Source of the DNA: Malaciobacter molluscorum LMG 25693
Lineage (GTDB): Bacteria > Campylobacterota > Campylobacteria > Campylobacterales > Arcobacteraceae
Direction of reading: 5' to 3'
Length of the DNA stretch: 64,000 nt
Assembly: GCF_003544935.1 (NCBI RefSeq)
Contig: NZ_CP032098.1
Span: 1,736,001 to 1,800,000 of the forward strand
Below the pieces are notes generated by a model. That model made no database searches. It had not been told where the DNA came from and saw nothing but the letters and a program-made list of their open reading frames with translations. Position numbers and translations under genes: made by a program. Positions within the stretch are counted from its first letter, which is position 1. Each line of letters opens with the position of its first letter. Shown here one piece after another: positions 17,749-26,610 of this stretch.

Positions 17749-18693
17749 TTAATAACCCTTTTTTATATCCACAAAAATTGGAATTATCCCTTTTTCATAG
17801 TATTCAATAATATGTTTTGAAACTATTTTTGAAGCACTTTTCATATTTGTAGGGGCTGAAATATGGGGTAAAATTGTTATATTTTCATTTTCCCATAATA
17901 AAGAATCTTTTTCAAGAGGTTCTTCATAAAAAACATCTAAAACTGCATGAGAAAGTTCAGATTTATCTAATTTCTTTGATAAATACTCATAATCAACAAT
18001 AGGTGCCCTTGCAAAATTTATTAATGAAACATTTGAATGAAGTAAATCAAGTTTTTGCTTATTTAATAAATTTTTCGTTTGATTTGTCAAAGGCAAAAGA
18101 CACACTACAATATCCGCATTTTTAAGAGATTGGATTAAACCTTCGTTTCCAAAATAAGTTTTAATACCTTCAATCTCTTTTTTACTTCTTGACCAACCTA
18201 AAACATTAAAACCATTTTCTTTTAATTTTTTTGCACTTTTTAATCCTAAATTACCTAAACCTAAAATTAAAATATTTTTTTCTTCGGGGAGTAATTCAAG
18301 GTGTTGTTTCCATACTTTTTGTTTTTGTTGTTTACCATATAAATGCATATTTTTATGTAAAAATAAACTCCAAGTTAAAACTGTTTCAGCCATTGTTTTA
18401 GCTAAAATAGGATCAATCATACGTACTATCTTAAAAGATGGATTAGAAATATCATAAAGAAGTTTTTCAACACCAGCCCAAAGACTTTGAACCCATTTTA
18501 AATTTTTTAGTTGCATAATATCCAAAGGATTAGGATTAGCAACAATTGCAACATCACAAGCTAGCTTTTGATATTCAGATAACTCTTCAAATAATACAAT
18601 CTCATATTCATTTATTTCATTTTGTAAGTATTTTAACCAAAGGTTCGTCAACTTTTTATCACAACTACTTACAAAAGGAATTATTTTTTTCAT
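17749..18693 (-). CDS. D-2-hydroxyacid dehydrogenase, GhrA-like
   Basis: A 314-residue NAD(P)-dependent dehydrogenase of the glyoxylate/hydroxypyruvate reductase A type. The N-terminal domain has LKWVQSLWAGVEKLL, the Rossmann motif is LGLGNLGLKSAKKL near residue 145, NFARAPIVDY holds the catalytic Arg and LPHISAPTN the catalytic His. It reduces short 2-oxo acids. It is distinct from the paralogue at 2138-3091, which is only distantly similar. Confidence 0.85.
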   Translation of the reverse strand: MKKIIPFVSSCDKKLTNLWLKYLQNEINEYEIVLFEELSEYQKLACDVAIVANPNPLDIMQLKNLKWVQSLWAGVEKLLYDISNPSFKIVRMIDPILAKTMAETVLTWSLFLHKNMHLYGKQQKQKVWKQHLELLPEEKNILILGLGNLGLKSAKKLKENGFNVLGWSRSKKEIEGIKTYFGNEGLIQSLKNADIVVCLLPLTNQTKNLLNKQKLDLLHSNVSLINFARAPIVDYEYLSKKLDKSELSHAVLDVFYEEPLEKDSLLWENENITILPHISAPTNMKSASKIVSKHIIEYYEKGIIPIFVDIKKGY

Positions 18694-18720
18694 AATACTC
18701 CTAAATTTGTTTAAAATTAA

Positions 18721-19029
18721 TCAACCTGAATGAAAGGCAAGCTTACTAGAATATTGTTTTTTCTCGTTATATACATTTAAAACTTTAGTTAATGCATTTT
18801 GATAACAATGATTAAAGCTATCACCTTCCATTGGATATAAAAGAGTTGAATCATATGTTAATTTATCAATACGAAATAATCCTTTAACCTCTCCTATTTT
18901 CATAAATTTTTTCTTGAAACGAGGATCTTTATCCCAAACGTCACAAGCAAATAAATAATCTACATATTCATTATTCTCTATATCTTTTTGAATATATAAA
19001 CATTGGCTTTCCAATCTTTTACTCATCAT
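18721..19029 (-). CDS. Hypothetical protein
   Basis: A 102-residue soluble protein with no TM helix and no motif I can assign. It contains FACDVWDKDPRFKKKFMKIGEVKGLFRIDKLT. The start may be either Met1 or Met2, as an AAGGT site lies upstream of both. It is about 27 bases upstream of the GhrA-like gene and could be its operon partner. Confidence 0.5.
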   Translation of the reverse strand: MMSKRLESQCLYIQKDIENNEYVDYLFACDVWDKDPRFKKKFMKIGEVKGLFRIDKLTYDSTLLYPMEGDSFNHCYQNALTKVLNVYNEKKQYSSKLAFHSG

Positions 19030-19045
19030 AATTACCTTTTTATAT

Positions 19046-19198
19046 CTAAAGTATCTTCAGTAATAGAGCATCTTTCATGTCAGGAATAACTTGTTGTGAA
19101 ATAGAATCATCATTATCCTGCCTACTAGTAAAAATAAAAAAATCACTATTCTTTATATTTTCATATTTAAATATTTTAGTTCTAAATTGAAAATCCAT
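19046..19198 (-). other. Short ORF, possible gene remnant
   Basis: A 50-codon frame starting MDFQFRTKIFKYENIK, directly after the diguanylate cyclase stop. The same frame continues upstream as NVLFIENE without a start codon, loosely like the first strand of a receiver domain. It may be a truncated response-regulator fragment or a spurious frame; there is no good ribosome site. Confidence 0.2.
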
Positions 19199-19227
19199 TT
19201 CATTTTCAATAAACAAAACATTACATA

Positions 19228-20472
19228 TTACTCACTTTCAACTCTATTTCTACCATTTGATTTTGCTTTATATAATGCATTATCAGCATGTGCAATAACA
19301 CTATCAATATTTTCATCACCGCTATAAATTGATACTCCAAAACTTGCACTAAGATTGCCAACACCTGGAAAATCATATTTTCTAATTATTTCACGAAGTG
19401 ATTGGGCTAGTTTGATAGTACCTTTTAAATCAGTTTCTGAACATATTATCATAAACTCTTCACCACCCCAACGTCCTAAAGTATCAACTTTACGTATATT
19501 TTCTTTAAGTATTTTTGCAAATTGAATAAGTACTTGATCACCAACTTGATGACCATAGGTATCATTGACTCTTTTGAAATGATCTATACCTAAAATAATA
19601 ATACCAAAACTTCTTTTGAAACGATTACTACGATTAAACTCGTCATTTAGTGCTTCATCGAGTTTTAATCTATTGAAAAGTCCTGTGAGCTTGTCTGTAA
19701 TACTAAGAAGTTTATGTTTATTTAGACGTTGAATCATCTGGTTATAACTATCTTTTAATATTAACAGTTCGTTTGTATCTGTCCAATGAATATTTAAATC
19801 AATAGTTTGAGGAGACTGCACATCTTGATTACGTATTTTGGTCGTAAACTCCTCCAAAGGTCGGCCTAAATATTTTTTTATAAAAAAATATGTAATAAAC
19901 CAAAGTGCAATTGTTTTGATAATGGAATTAATTAAAATAAGAATAAAACCATATTTAACCCTATCAAATACTAATTGATTATTGGAATATACGGTAACTT
20001 GACCTAAAGGTACTTTATGATCAAAAGCCTCTCCTTGATAATCTATAGGAAATTCATACTTAAATAATGTATCCGTACCAAAACCAAACTCTTGTTGTTG
20101 GGTTATTTTTCCTGAAGAATCATAATAAGCTATCTCATCTTTTTCATTTAGAACTGTTCCAATTCGTAAATCCATTTTATGATCATTTGATTCAACTTTG
20201 ATTCCAACTACAATTGGTAAATTATGCATACCTAATAAAATAGAGTGTAACAATTCTTTATTGTAAGTCCAAACTGAGTCAACAATACCTCGATTAAAAG
20301 TAGCTGGCAAGGTTTGAATCTCATTATAAAATTTAGTTTTAGTATCTTCATACTCTTTATAAAGTTGAACAACTGTTACTACTACTGCAACTAAAAAATA
20401 AACACTGAAAATTGTAGTTAATAGATGTAAAGCAATACTATGACGAAAATTCTTTAATAAAGTGCTAATCAT
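19228..20472 (-). CDS. Membrane diguanylate cyclase (GGDEF) with periplasmic sensor
   Basis: A 414-residue protein. TM1 is at ~15-37 and a periplasmic region spans ~40-170. TM2 is at ~172-195, a HAMP-like linker follows, and the GGDEF domain starts near 255. The active-site motif is GRWGGEEFMII (GGEEF), with FDRxND-type segment KRVNDTYGHQVGDQVL, so it should make c-di-GMP. No RxxD inhibitory site is evident upstream of GGEEF. It lies 15 bases after a periplasmic solute-binding protein gene, suggesting a ligand-sensing pair. Confidence 0.9.
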   Translation of the reverse strand: MISTLLKNFRHSIALHLLTTIFSVYFLVAVVVTVVQLYKEYEDTKTKFYNEIQTLPATFNRGIVDSVWTYNKELLHSILLGMHNLPIVVGIKVESNDHKMDLRIGTVLNEKDEIAYYDSSGKITQQQEFGFGTDTLFKYEFPIDYQGEAFDHKVPLGQVTVYSNNQLVFDRVKYGFILILINSIIKTIALWFITYFFIKKYLGRPLEEFTTKIRNQDVQSPQTIDLNIHWTDTNELLILKDSYNQMIQRLNKHKLLSITDKLTGLFNRLKLDEALNDEFNRSNRFKRSFGIIILGIDHFKRVNDTYGHQVGDQVLIQFAKILKENIRKVDTLGRWGGEEFMIICSETDLKGTIKLAQSLREIIRKYDFPGVGNLSASFGVSIYSGDENIDSVIAHADNALYKAKSNGRNRVESE

Positions 20473-20487
20473 TAAATAATAAACCTT

Positions 20488-21276
20488 TTACTTATCTTGC
20501 CAATCTTGAATTCCATATTTATCCAAAATAACCTTTAATCGTCCATCTTTTCGCATCTTTATAATTTCTTCAGTGAGAATTTTAGCATACTCTTTTGACT
20601 TATTATTTTTTGGTGAAAAACTACTAAAAACATCAACTACTGTATCCGTTATTCCTGAAACTTTTACTAAATCAGCTTTGCCCATTTGAGTGATTTTATA
20701 TTGTAAAACACTTTTATCTTCAATAATAGTAGTTATTCTCCCACTAATTAACATCTCTAACAATCTTTCCAATGGTTTTTCACCCTTCATTGCTAAAACA
20801 TTATTTGGTTTTTTATTAAGATATTCCATCACAGTTGGGTCAACATAGTCATATCCATCGATAACTCCAATCATTTTAGCTTCTTTAAGGGACTTGATTC
20901 CTGAATATTTCCAAGAAGAGTCTTTAAGAGTAAAAAATGAGCTGTTGCTTTTTCCAAGAGGAAAACTTGGGAAAATAAAATCAGGTGCTTCTTCTCTATA
21001 ACAAGCCATAGTACCATCTAGTTTTCCTTCTCGTACAAATTGTAAACCACGAGCGTAATTAACTTCTATAAACTCAACTTTATGACCTCTTGCTTTCATA
21101 GCTTCAACTAATAAATCACCTACATAACCAACTTTACCATCATTTTGTCTTGGTAAACAATCATAAGGACACCATTCATCTGTAGCTATTTTAAGCGTAT
21201 CTGAAAACAAATATAGAGGGAAAAATATACTTAAACTAAAGACTATTTTAAATGTTGATTTTTTAAAAATTTTCAT
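20488..21276 (-). CDS. Periplasmic solute-binding protein (SBP_bac_3 type)
   Basis: A 262-residue protein with a signal peptide (MKIFKKSTFKIVFSLSIFFPLYLFS) followed by an amino-acid-type binding fold: DEWCPYDCLPR at the mature N-terminus, YVGDLLVEAMKARGHKVEFIEVNYARGL, and a C-terminal LTEEIIKMRKDGRLKVILDKYG. No ABC permease is adjacent. Instead it immediately precedes a membrane GGDEF protein, so it may act as a sensory ligand-binding subunit rather than an uptake protein. That role is inferred from context. Confidence 0.82.
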   Translation of the reverse strand: MKIFKKSTFKIVFSLSIFFPLYLFSDTLKIATDEWCPYDCLPRQNDGKVGYVGDLLVEAMKARGHKVEFIEVNYARGLQFVREGKLDGTMACYREEAPDFIFPSFPLGKSNSSFFTLKDSSWKYSGIKSLKEAKMIGVIDGYDYVDPTVMEYLNKKPNNVLAMKGEKPLERLLEMLISGRITTIIEDKSVLQYKITQMGKADLVKVSGITDTVVDVFSSFSPKNNKSKEYAKILTEEIIKMRKDGRLKVILDKYGIQDWQDK

Positions 21277-21812
21277 ACATTTTTTCTTTCATAAATTATT
21301 GGGACTTACCCTTATATATTTAAATTCTATCTTTTTGATATTTATTATCTCTTTTATTTCTTTTATCTAAGCTTTAAACTTAAAATAGTTTTAAAAAATA
21401 ATATTTTTAAAAGAAGTATATATTTTTTATGGTATATGAGTTTTATCACTATTTTAAGTTTAGAAGAAAAATAGAAAAAGAATAATTATTCTCTTATCAC
21501 AATGATTTAAAATTTTATTTTCAAAAGATGAGTATTTTAAACTATCTTAATAATATTTGTAAAGATATTTATTCACATCATAAAGAACATTTTTATCTAG
21601 ATTAATAAAGTTATTACATTAGTGAAGTCTTTCTTTTTATTATCATACATATAATTTTCTAGAAAAAATTCACATTATGTATTATCTAAAAATGAAATGG
21701 TTATAGGATTTGTTACACACTCATCAAAACTATTATCGATAGTAATCTACCCTTTTAACCTTTCAAATTTCAAAAATAAATATAATACTTAAAATCAAGT
21801 ATTTCATTAAAT
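21277..21812. other. Gene-free stretch
   Basis: 536 bases of very AT-rich sequence with no convincing ORF on either strand, RNA gene or terminator. A short rightward frame near 21690-21760 encodes NEMVIGFVTHSSKLLSIVI, which faintly recalls a GNAT beta-strand pair, but it is too short to call. It probably holds the promoter of the solute-binding protein gene at its left end. Confidence 0.4.
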
Positions 21813-22226
21813 TTAATTTTTTTGTCGATTCATAATTTCTATAGCTATCTGCAATCTCTTAGCTAAATCAAGATCATTACTCGACAGTGCATTTTCTGCT
21901 CCCAAACGCGCTTTTTCAATAAAATTGATACGTGTTGCATCCGTGGACATATCTACTGGATGTCCAGATACTGAAACTTTCATTGTCATTCCTAAGAATG
22001 CAGAACTGTCATCAAGTGACAATTTTCCATTACGGATTTGGTTATTCATCCAATCAAACATTTCCTGACGAGACATATTAGTAAAATCCACTTGATCGTT
22101 AGTAGAACTTTCAGCAGTAGTAGCAGCTAATACAGATGAGAAAGATGATTCATCATTACTTAAATTACTAGATTTTTGTGTATATTGATTATTGTATAAA
22201 TAATTGTTTTCAGTATTGATTTTCAT
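21813..22226 (-). CDS. Hypothetical cytoplasmic protein
   Basis: A 137-residue protein. The first ~45 residues are polar and probably disordered, rich in Asn, Ser and Tyr. The rest, from DFTNMSRQEMFDWMNNQIRNGK to the C-terminal AKRLQIAIEIMNRQ, is helical and looks conserved, with a short beta segment MTMKVSVSGHPVDM. Similar small proteins of unknown function occur in other proteobacteria, but I cannot name the family. Its GC content is somewhat higher than the neighbours. Confidence 0.6.
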   Translation of the reverse strand: MKINTENNYLYNNQYTQKSSNLSNDESSFSSVLAATTAESSTNDQVDFTNMSRQEMFDWMNNQIRNGKLSLDDSSAFLGMTMKVSVSGHPVDMSTDATRINFIEKARLGAENALSSNDLDLAKRLQIAIEIMNRQKN

Positions 22227-22718
22227 AAGACTGCCTTTTGATTCATATCTATTTATTAATATTATCTTATTAAATATTAATATTAAATTAAAATATTATT
22301 AATAAATCTCTCACTATTCATAATACTATTATTAAAGTTATACAACCTAATTAACTAATATTTAAGCACAATGTTAGCTTTGTCTAGATAAATTTATAAT
22401 TCTTTCATGAGGAATATCCATAGCAAACCAACAAGAGCAATCTTGTTTTTATGGTAAACTATTACTTGCAACTACAAAATGCAAAGTAAGTTCCTTATTT
22501 TGCCAATATGTGTCTTAATTATATTATTAACAATTTTCAAATAATACTCTAATAAAAAGAAAACCAAGAAAATAATTATCTTATATTAATAAAGTATAAT
22601 GTTATGTCATAACAAACATCTTGATGAGTCAATAGTTCAACATCACAAAATTCATCTGAAACCAATAAATACTTCTAACAATAAATATAATTATAAAAGA
22701 CAAAATTTATAATAAGTA
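22227..22718. other. Gene-poor stretch with one hairpin
   Basis: 492 bases without a convincing gene. The only clear structure is a perfect 7-bp stem AACAAGA / TCTTGTT with a GCAA tetraloop at 22430-22447, followed by TTT on the + strand; it looks like a stray terminator. Leftward frames here are short and interrupted, so decayed coding DNA is possible. Confidence 0.4.
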
Positions 22719-23066
22719 TCAATTACAATGATTTTTTAAATCTTTATTTTCAAGTAATTTTTCAGCTTTTTTTCGATTTAAAATATCAGATTCTGTTGCT
22801 GCTGACCAAGGACTAAGCATAATCCAACAAGGAACAGCCTTTCCTTTTTTAACATAAGCATCGACTAGTTTAAATAATATTTCTGTTTCACCTGGAAACA
22901 TTTCATCTAAATCTAATAATATTTTTATAGCACGATCATAATGACCTAATTCTATCTCATGGTTATAAAGTGTTTCTAAGCGACTGTATTCAGTAGAAGC
23001 ATTAAACTCTTCTGTAAATCCTTGTACTGAAGCAAGTGTTAATATAAGTATCAATATTTTTTTCAC
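22719..23066 (-). CDS. Secreted TPR-like small protein
   Basis: A 115-residue protein starting with GTG at 23066, five bases after GGAG, with a signal peptide MKKILILILTLASVQG. The mature part has paired helices (EYSRLETLYNHEIELGHYDRAIKILLDLDEMFP, then ETEILFKLVDAYVKKG) like one to two TPR motifs, and two Cys residues (near 80 and 114). It is probably a periplasmic adaptor. No partner is evident nearby. Confidence 0.6.
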   Translation of the reverse strand: MKKILILILTLASVQGFTEEFNASTEYSRLETLYNHEIELGHYDRAIKILLDLDEMFPGETEILFKLVDAYVKKGKAVPCWIMLSPWSAATESDILNRKKAEKLLENKDLKNHCN

Positions 23067-23176
23067 ACTATCTCCTACACATATATATGCACTAATAATG
23101 AATTATATACAAATAATATATAAATAAATTATCTTTTTAAATTTAATATGATAATAATATTTACAGTTTACATATG

Positions 23177-23602
23177 TTAATTTCCATCTGACAGTATTGA
23201 AATTCTTTCTAAATCTCGGCTGGGAAAATCTGGATCTACATATACATACATACGACTAATAAGTTTTCCAGTAAATTCAAATACACTACAAAAACGACCT
23301 ATAGATATATTATTATCTGGCCAAGAAGTTCCATCACTCATCACGCCACCTTCTTGACCTTCAACAACAACCTTATTATCAACAGATATTATTTGAAAAC
23401 CATCTATGTCATGCCAAATACTTCTTAAAGAACTTCCCATTCTATTACCAAACTCCACTAAGGCATTTTTTCCTTTTTTTTGCCCAAATTTAGGAAAGAA
23501 AAAATCAACATCATCTGTAAACAACTCAAGATAACTAGAGTCACCATTATCTACTTTTTTAAAATACTCAATCACAAGCTCTTCTAAATTTTCTTTTTTC
23601 AT
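23177..23602 (-). CDS. SnoaL/NTF2-like protein
   Basis: A 141-residue alpha+beta barrel protein of the nuclear-transport-factor-2/SnoaL type: N-terminal helix EELVIEYFKKVDNGDSSYLELFTDDVDFFFP, then GKNALVEFGNRMGSSLRSIWHD and beta strands ending VYVDPDFP. Such proteins are small-molecule isomerases or binding proteins; the substrate is unknown. Its 40-base leader is nearly identical to that of the broken ORF at 26266-26610. It lies at the left edge of the cassette array and may itself be a cassette gene, but no attC is recognisable after its stop. Confidence 0.7.
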   Translation of the reverse strand: MKKENLEELVIEYFKKVDNGDSSYLELFTDDVDFFFPKFGQKKGKNALVEFGNRMGSSLRSIWHDIDGFQIISVDNKVVVEGQEGGVMSDGTSWPDNNISIGRFCSVFEFTGKLISRMYVYVDPDFPSRDLERISILSDGN

Positions 23603-23636
23603 AACTATTATATATCCTTATTATTTTTTATATGTA
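23603..23636 (-). repeat. Leader repeat, copy 1
   Basis: The 34-base leader directly upstream of the SnoaL-like gene matches the leader of the broken ORF at 26611-26644 with about one mismatch over the proximal 30 bases, including AATAAGGATATATAATAGTT just before the ATG. It carries the AAGGA ribosome site and a TATAAT-like box. Confidence 0.7.
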
Positions 23637-23640
23637 GGGT

Positions 23641-24145
23641 TTAAAATGAACCACAATACCGACATACAAATTTAAATAAATAATGTTGTTGTCAATATTA
23701 TCATCTTGGTTTTGTATATTTTCAATTTCTTTTCTAGACAATGAACTGTTCTTTATTAAACTTTGAATTTCTTCTTCTAAAATTTTTTTACATCTAATAC
23801 TTTAGTCAACCCATGGCATTCACAAGCATCATTACAATGGGTTAACCACATTTCTTCCTAATAAGATGAAAAACTTACTGTTCGGGTAAATAATTCATTC
23901 AATACAATTTCAGATAGTATTTCAGGATTATCTACTCCTGGAACAAATTTTCCATGATATTTTTCTGTAGCAGTTCCATCTGCAATACATCAAGAACAAA
24001 TATTATCAACATTTTCAACTGCATAAATTGGTGAGGTTGATACATATCCTTTTTGTTGTTTACATACTTCACATTCATTTTCACTTTGCTTAATAGAAGC
24101 AGTTTTAAATGAATAGGAATGATATTTAAATTTTTGTAATTCCAT
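23641..24145 (-). pseudogene. Broken CbrC/UPF0167-family gene
   Basis: Translating leftward from the ATG at 24145 (AAGGAT site upstream) gives MELQKFKYHSYSFKTASI, then CEVCKQQKGYV and ICS*CIADGTATEKY, matching the CbrC family, which normally reads ICPWCIADGSA. The reading is broken by TGA at 23990-23992, exactly at the conserved Trp, and by TAG at 23858-23860 at a usual Gln position (SY*EEMW). At least two frameshifts follow before a C-terminus VCRYCGSF that restores the family's last zinc-finger-like CxxC. CbrC relatives are linked to colicin tolerance. Position directly after an attC marks it as a cassette gene. Confidence 0.8.
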
Positions 24146-24159
24146 TTTGTAAATCCTTG

Positions 24160-24221
24160 ATATAACGTTTAAATTGAACTACAAGATGATATTACTTAAG
24201 AAATATTAATATTTGTTAAAC
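24160..24221 (-). other. attC site (after the RM cassette)
   Basis: On the minus strand the site runs from R'' GTTTAAC to R' GTTATAT, with arms TTTAACAAAT and AATTTAAACGTTA, about 62 bases. It overlaps the methylase stop codon, as attC sites commonly do, and is followed at once by the cbrC-like remnant. Its left arm resembles that of the attC at 26195-26263 (TTAAACGTTA shared). Confidence 0.68.
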
Positions 24222-25190
24222 TTTCTTCACATAGCAAAAATTCAAATGATTATATATGTAATCTCTTGTTATTTCCATTGATTTGTTAGAAGTCTGCATG
24301 TATAATAATTCTTCAAATGATGACTGTTTTTTTACAGTTTTGTCTTCTTTTATTTTAGGAGGTTCATAATTTAATATTAATGATTCAAGCATAGAATTTC
24401 GATTATTTTGACTTCCACCAAGATGATAAAAATGTTCTTTAGTTAATAAATTAAACTTTTTCCAAATAGTATTTAAATATTCATTATCTCTATATTTATT
24501 GCTATGCCAAGTTGATAAAATAAACTTACCTTTAAAATTAGTTAATAGTTTATTTAACTCTTTTTCATCATTCTCATTCCAACCATTATAATAATCTACA
24601 TGCCTATCAATATATGGTGGATCACAATAAACTACATCATCTTTACATGCCATTTTTATTGTTTGTCTAAAGTCTTGATTTATAAAAGTATAATCATTAT
24701 GTTTAATAATCTTATAAACATTATCAACTTGATTTACTATTTTAGTAATATAAGCTTTAGAAAATCTATTAGGTTTTCTACAAAAAGGTACATTGTGACC
24801 ACCTTTTTTATTAAACCGAATCATACCATTAAATCCAGCTCTATTAATAAATAAAAAATCTAATGGACTATGACTTTCATTAAATCTACTTCTTACTTCA
24901 TAATAATAATCTTCTATATTTAATAGTTTATTACCTTCCTCTTCTAAGTAATGACGTACTATAGTTGGATTGATTACATCGTTTTTAATTTCATTATAAA
25001 AGTTTATTAAATGTGGATTGCTATCACACAAGATTGCTTTTTTTGGTTTTATATTAAATGCAACAACTCCTGTACCCATAAAAGGTTCTATCCATACACC
25101 ATTTATATTTTCAGGAACAATATCTTTAATCCAAGGCACTAGTTTTGTTTTTATACCTTGAGACTTGATTGGTGGAACTAATATTTTCAT
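24216..25190 (-). CDS. DNA adenine methyltransferase, M.EcoRV-like
   Basis: A 324-residue Dam-family N6-adenine methylase. The N-terminus [18 protein letters not shown], motif [12 protein letters not shown], the segment [18 protein letters not shown], motif IV DPPY in [15 protein letters not shown] and the [11 protein letters not shown] segment all match M.EcoRV closely (298 residues from family knowledge). It should methylate adenine in GATATC and protect against the adjacent endonuclease. It starts at ATG 25190, overlapping the endonuclease stop by four bases (ATGA). The frame is intact, unlike the endonuclease. It is the last gene of its cassette, with attC at its stop. Confidence 0.9.
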   Translation of the reverse strand: MKILVPPIKSQGIKTKLVPWIKDIVPENINGVWIEPFMGTGVVAFNIKPKKAILCDSNPHLINFYNEIKNDVINPTIVRHYLEEEGNKLLNIEDYYYEVRSRFNESHSPLDFLFINRAGFNGMIRFNKKGGHNVPFCRKPNRFSKAYITKIVNQVDNVYKIIKHNDYTFINQDFRQTIKMACKDDVVYCDPPYIDRHVDYYNGWNENDEKELNKLLTNFKGKFILSTWHSNKYRDNEYLNTIWKKFNLLTKEHFYHLGGSQNNRNSMLESLILNYEPPKIKEDKTVKKQSSFEELLYMQTSNKSMEITRDYIYNHLNFCYVKKV

Positions 25191-26188
25191 TTTTTTATTT
25201 TCTTTCTAGATTTAGGTTGATTTATAAGACTTACATCTTTACCTGTAAACTCAAGAAATTCAGTTAATTTAGTTAATTTTTTATATTCTCCATTACTATT
25301 AGGTTTTGGAACTTTAAGAACACCTTGATTTATCCAATATTCATCAAATACTTTTTCTCCTAAGTTCTTAAATACACCATTACCATTTAATAAATCTTCA
25401 ATATAATTAATACTACCAATATTGGCAGTATTACCACTTCCACTTCTATCACTTGATATTTTCCATTTTTCTTCTACAAAGAAAACTAAATCACTAATAA
25501 CAGATTTAATAGTATCTAATTCTGAAATTTTTAAAATTTCAGTTTCATCAATATCATCTGATTTAGCACGGGTATATAAAATTCCTAATGTTATATGTGC
25601 AGTATAATCAGCATACGGAAACTGTATATTTTTACTACTTGTTCTATTTCTAAAATATTCACCATGTGAACCTAATGTAAAACTATTACAAAAACCTTCA
25701 TATTCTTGTAGTCTATATGTTGTTTTAATATCAACTGCAAACTTTATATTTTCATTATCTATTTTTACAAAAGACAAGTCTGGATACCAGTTCTGTTTTT
25801 CAGCCAAAACTATTCTATAACCATTTTCAATGGCAAATTCTTTAAATTTTGGGAATAGTTGAATTTCCAAAATTTTAGATATTATTTTGGTGTCTGAAGA
25901 AATTGTATATATCTGTTTTTCAATATCAATAAAACCTTTTATAGACTAAGCCTTTTCATTAGTTGAAACATATTCAGTTAAAGTTTTTGCAAATTCTTTT
26001 AATTTTTTTATAAAATTTTCTTTTTCATCCATTTTTTGCTTTATTTTCCATTTTTTAAAATATTTTAAAAATTCTCGTTTATTATTTTTTGCTTCATTAT
26101 ATCCTATTTTATATTTATACATAAATATTTTAATAGGTAAATTAAATAAATCATCAAATTTAATTAATGAATAATTATCAATGTTCAT
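25187..26188 (-). pseudogene. EcoRV-like type II restriction endonuclease interrupted by amber codon
   Basis: One frame from ATG 26188 to 25187 contains an R.EcoRV homologue broken by TAG at 25946-25948. After the stop it reads KGFIDIEKQIYTISSDTK, which aligns with the EcoRV N-domain. Then comes YPD-x15-DIKTTY, giving catalytic Asp, Asp and Lys spaced 16 and 2 residues apart exactly as D74/D90/K92, followed by FTLGSHGEYFRNRT and the recognition loop GSGNTANIGS. The R.EcoRV start probably lies near Met 26032, before the stop. Translation could restart at TTG 25870 but would lack the N-terminal dimerisation part. Probably inactive unless the stop is read through. Confidence 0.82.
25946..25948 (-). 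other. In-frame amber stop inside the endonuclease
   Basis: TAG between codons for ...TNEKA and SIKGFID. Coding similarity to EcoRV continues directly after it, and no frameshift is needed. A single CAG-to-TAG transition would explain it. Confidence 0.8.
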
Positions 26189-26194
26189 TATGAC

Positions 26195-26263
26195 TTCTAA
26201 CGTTTAAGTTAAGAAATATTTGAGCCGCAGGGTCAAATATTTCTCTCTAATAATTTGTTAGGT
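26195..26263 (-). other. attC site (before the RM cassette)
   Basis: The clearest attC here. Minus-strand R'' is ACCTAAC and R' GTTAGAA, and the inner arms AAATATTTGA / TCAAATATTT form a perfect 10-bp stem around a GC-rich loop (total 69 bases). The downstream frame begins seven bases after R', typical of cassettes. Confidence 0.87.
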
Positions 26264-26265
26264 GT

Positions 26266-26610
26266 TTATTTCTCTATTCTTTTAATTAACTCTTTAAATT
26301 GATATTCAGCATCAATTATATCATTTTTAGTAAGATATCTGTTCTTCGCCCAACTATTATTATACTCTATCCACCATTTTCTAAGTTCTGAAATCTTATT
26401 ATTAATAAATTCTTGAACTGAAACTTTAACAATATTAATCTCTGATAATTCAATATTTCTTGTTGAATCAAGTTTATAAGTATCATTTTTACTTAAACAT
26501 TCTTCATGTCATATGTGCATATAGTGTGATTGATGTAAAAAAAGATAGTTTTCAGAATTAGGTTCTTGTAACAACCATATTTTTGCATTTTCCTTATTGA
26601 CTTTTTTCAT
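26266..26610 (-). pseudogene. Unknown cassette ORF with in-frame TGA
   Basis: From ATG 26610 the frame reads MKKVNKENAKIWLLQEP and continues for 114 codons to TAA 26266, with one TGA at 26509-26511 inside HYMHI*HEECL. Coding character is even on both sides of the stop (for example RKWWIEYNNSWAKNRYLT), so this is one gene with a nonsense change. I do not recognise the family. Its leader repeats that of the SnoaL-like gene, and an attC follows three bases after the stop. Confidence 0.6.

Noticed and set aside
21277-22718. Insertion sequence or prophage remnant in the gene-poor region
   Set aside because: No transposase-like frame, terminal inverted repeats or target duplication could be found.
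25946-26188. An independent 80-residue gene upstream of the endonuclease
   Set aside because: It is in the same frame as the endonuclease with only a TAG between, and EcoRV similarity begins right after that TAG, so it is best treated as the 5' part of one broken gene.
23641-26610. TGA read as tryptophan in the cassette genes
   Set aside because: TGA falls at a Trp in the CbrC-like gene, but TAG stops and frameshifts occur as well, and host genes throughout the window use normal stops. Decay is simpler.
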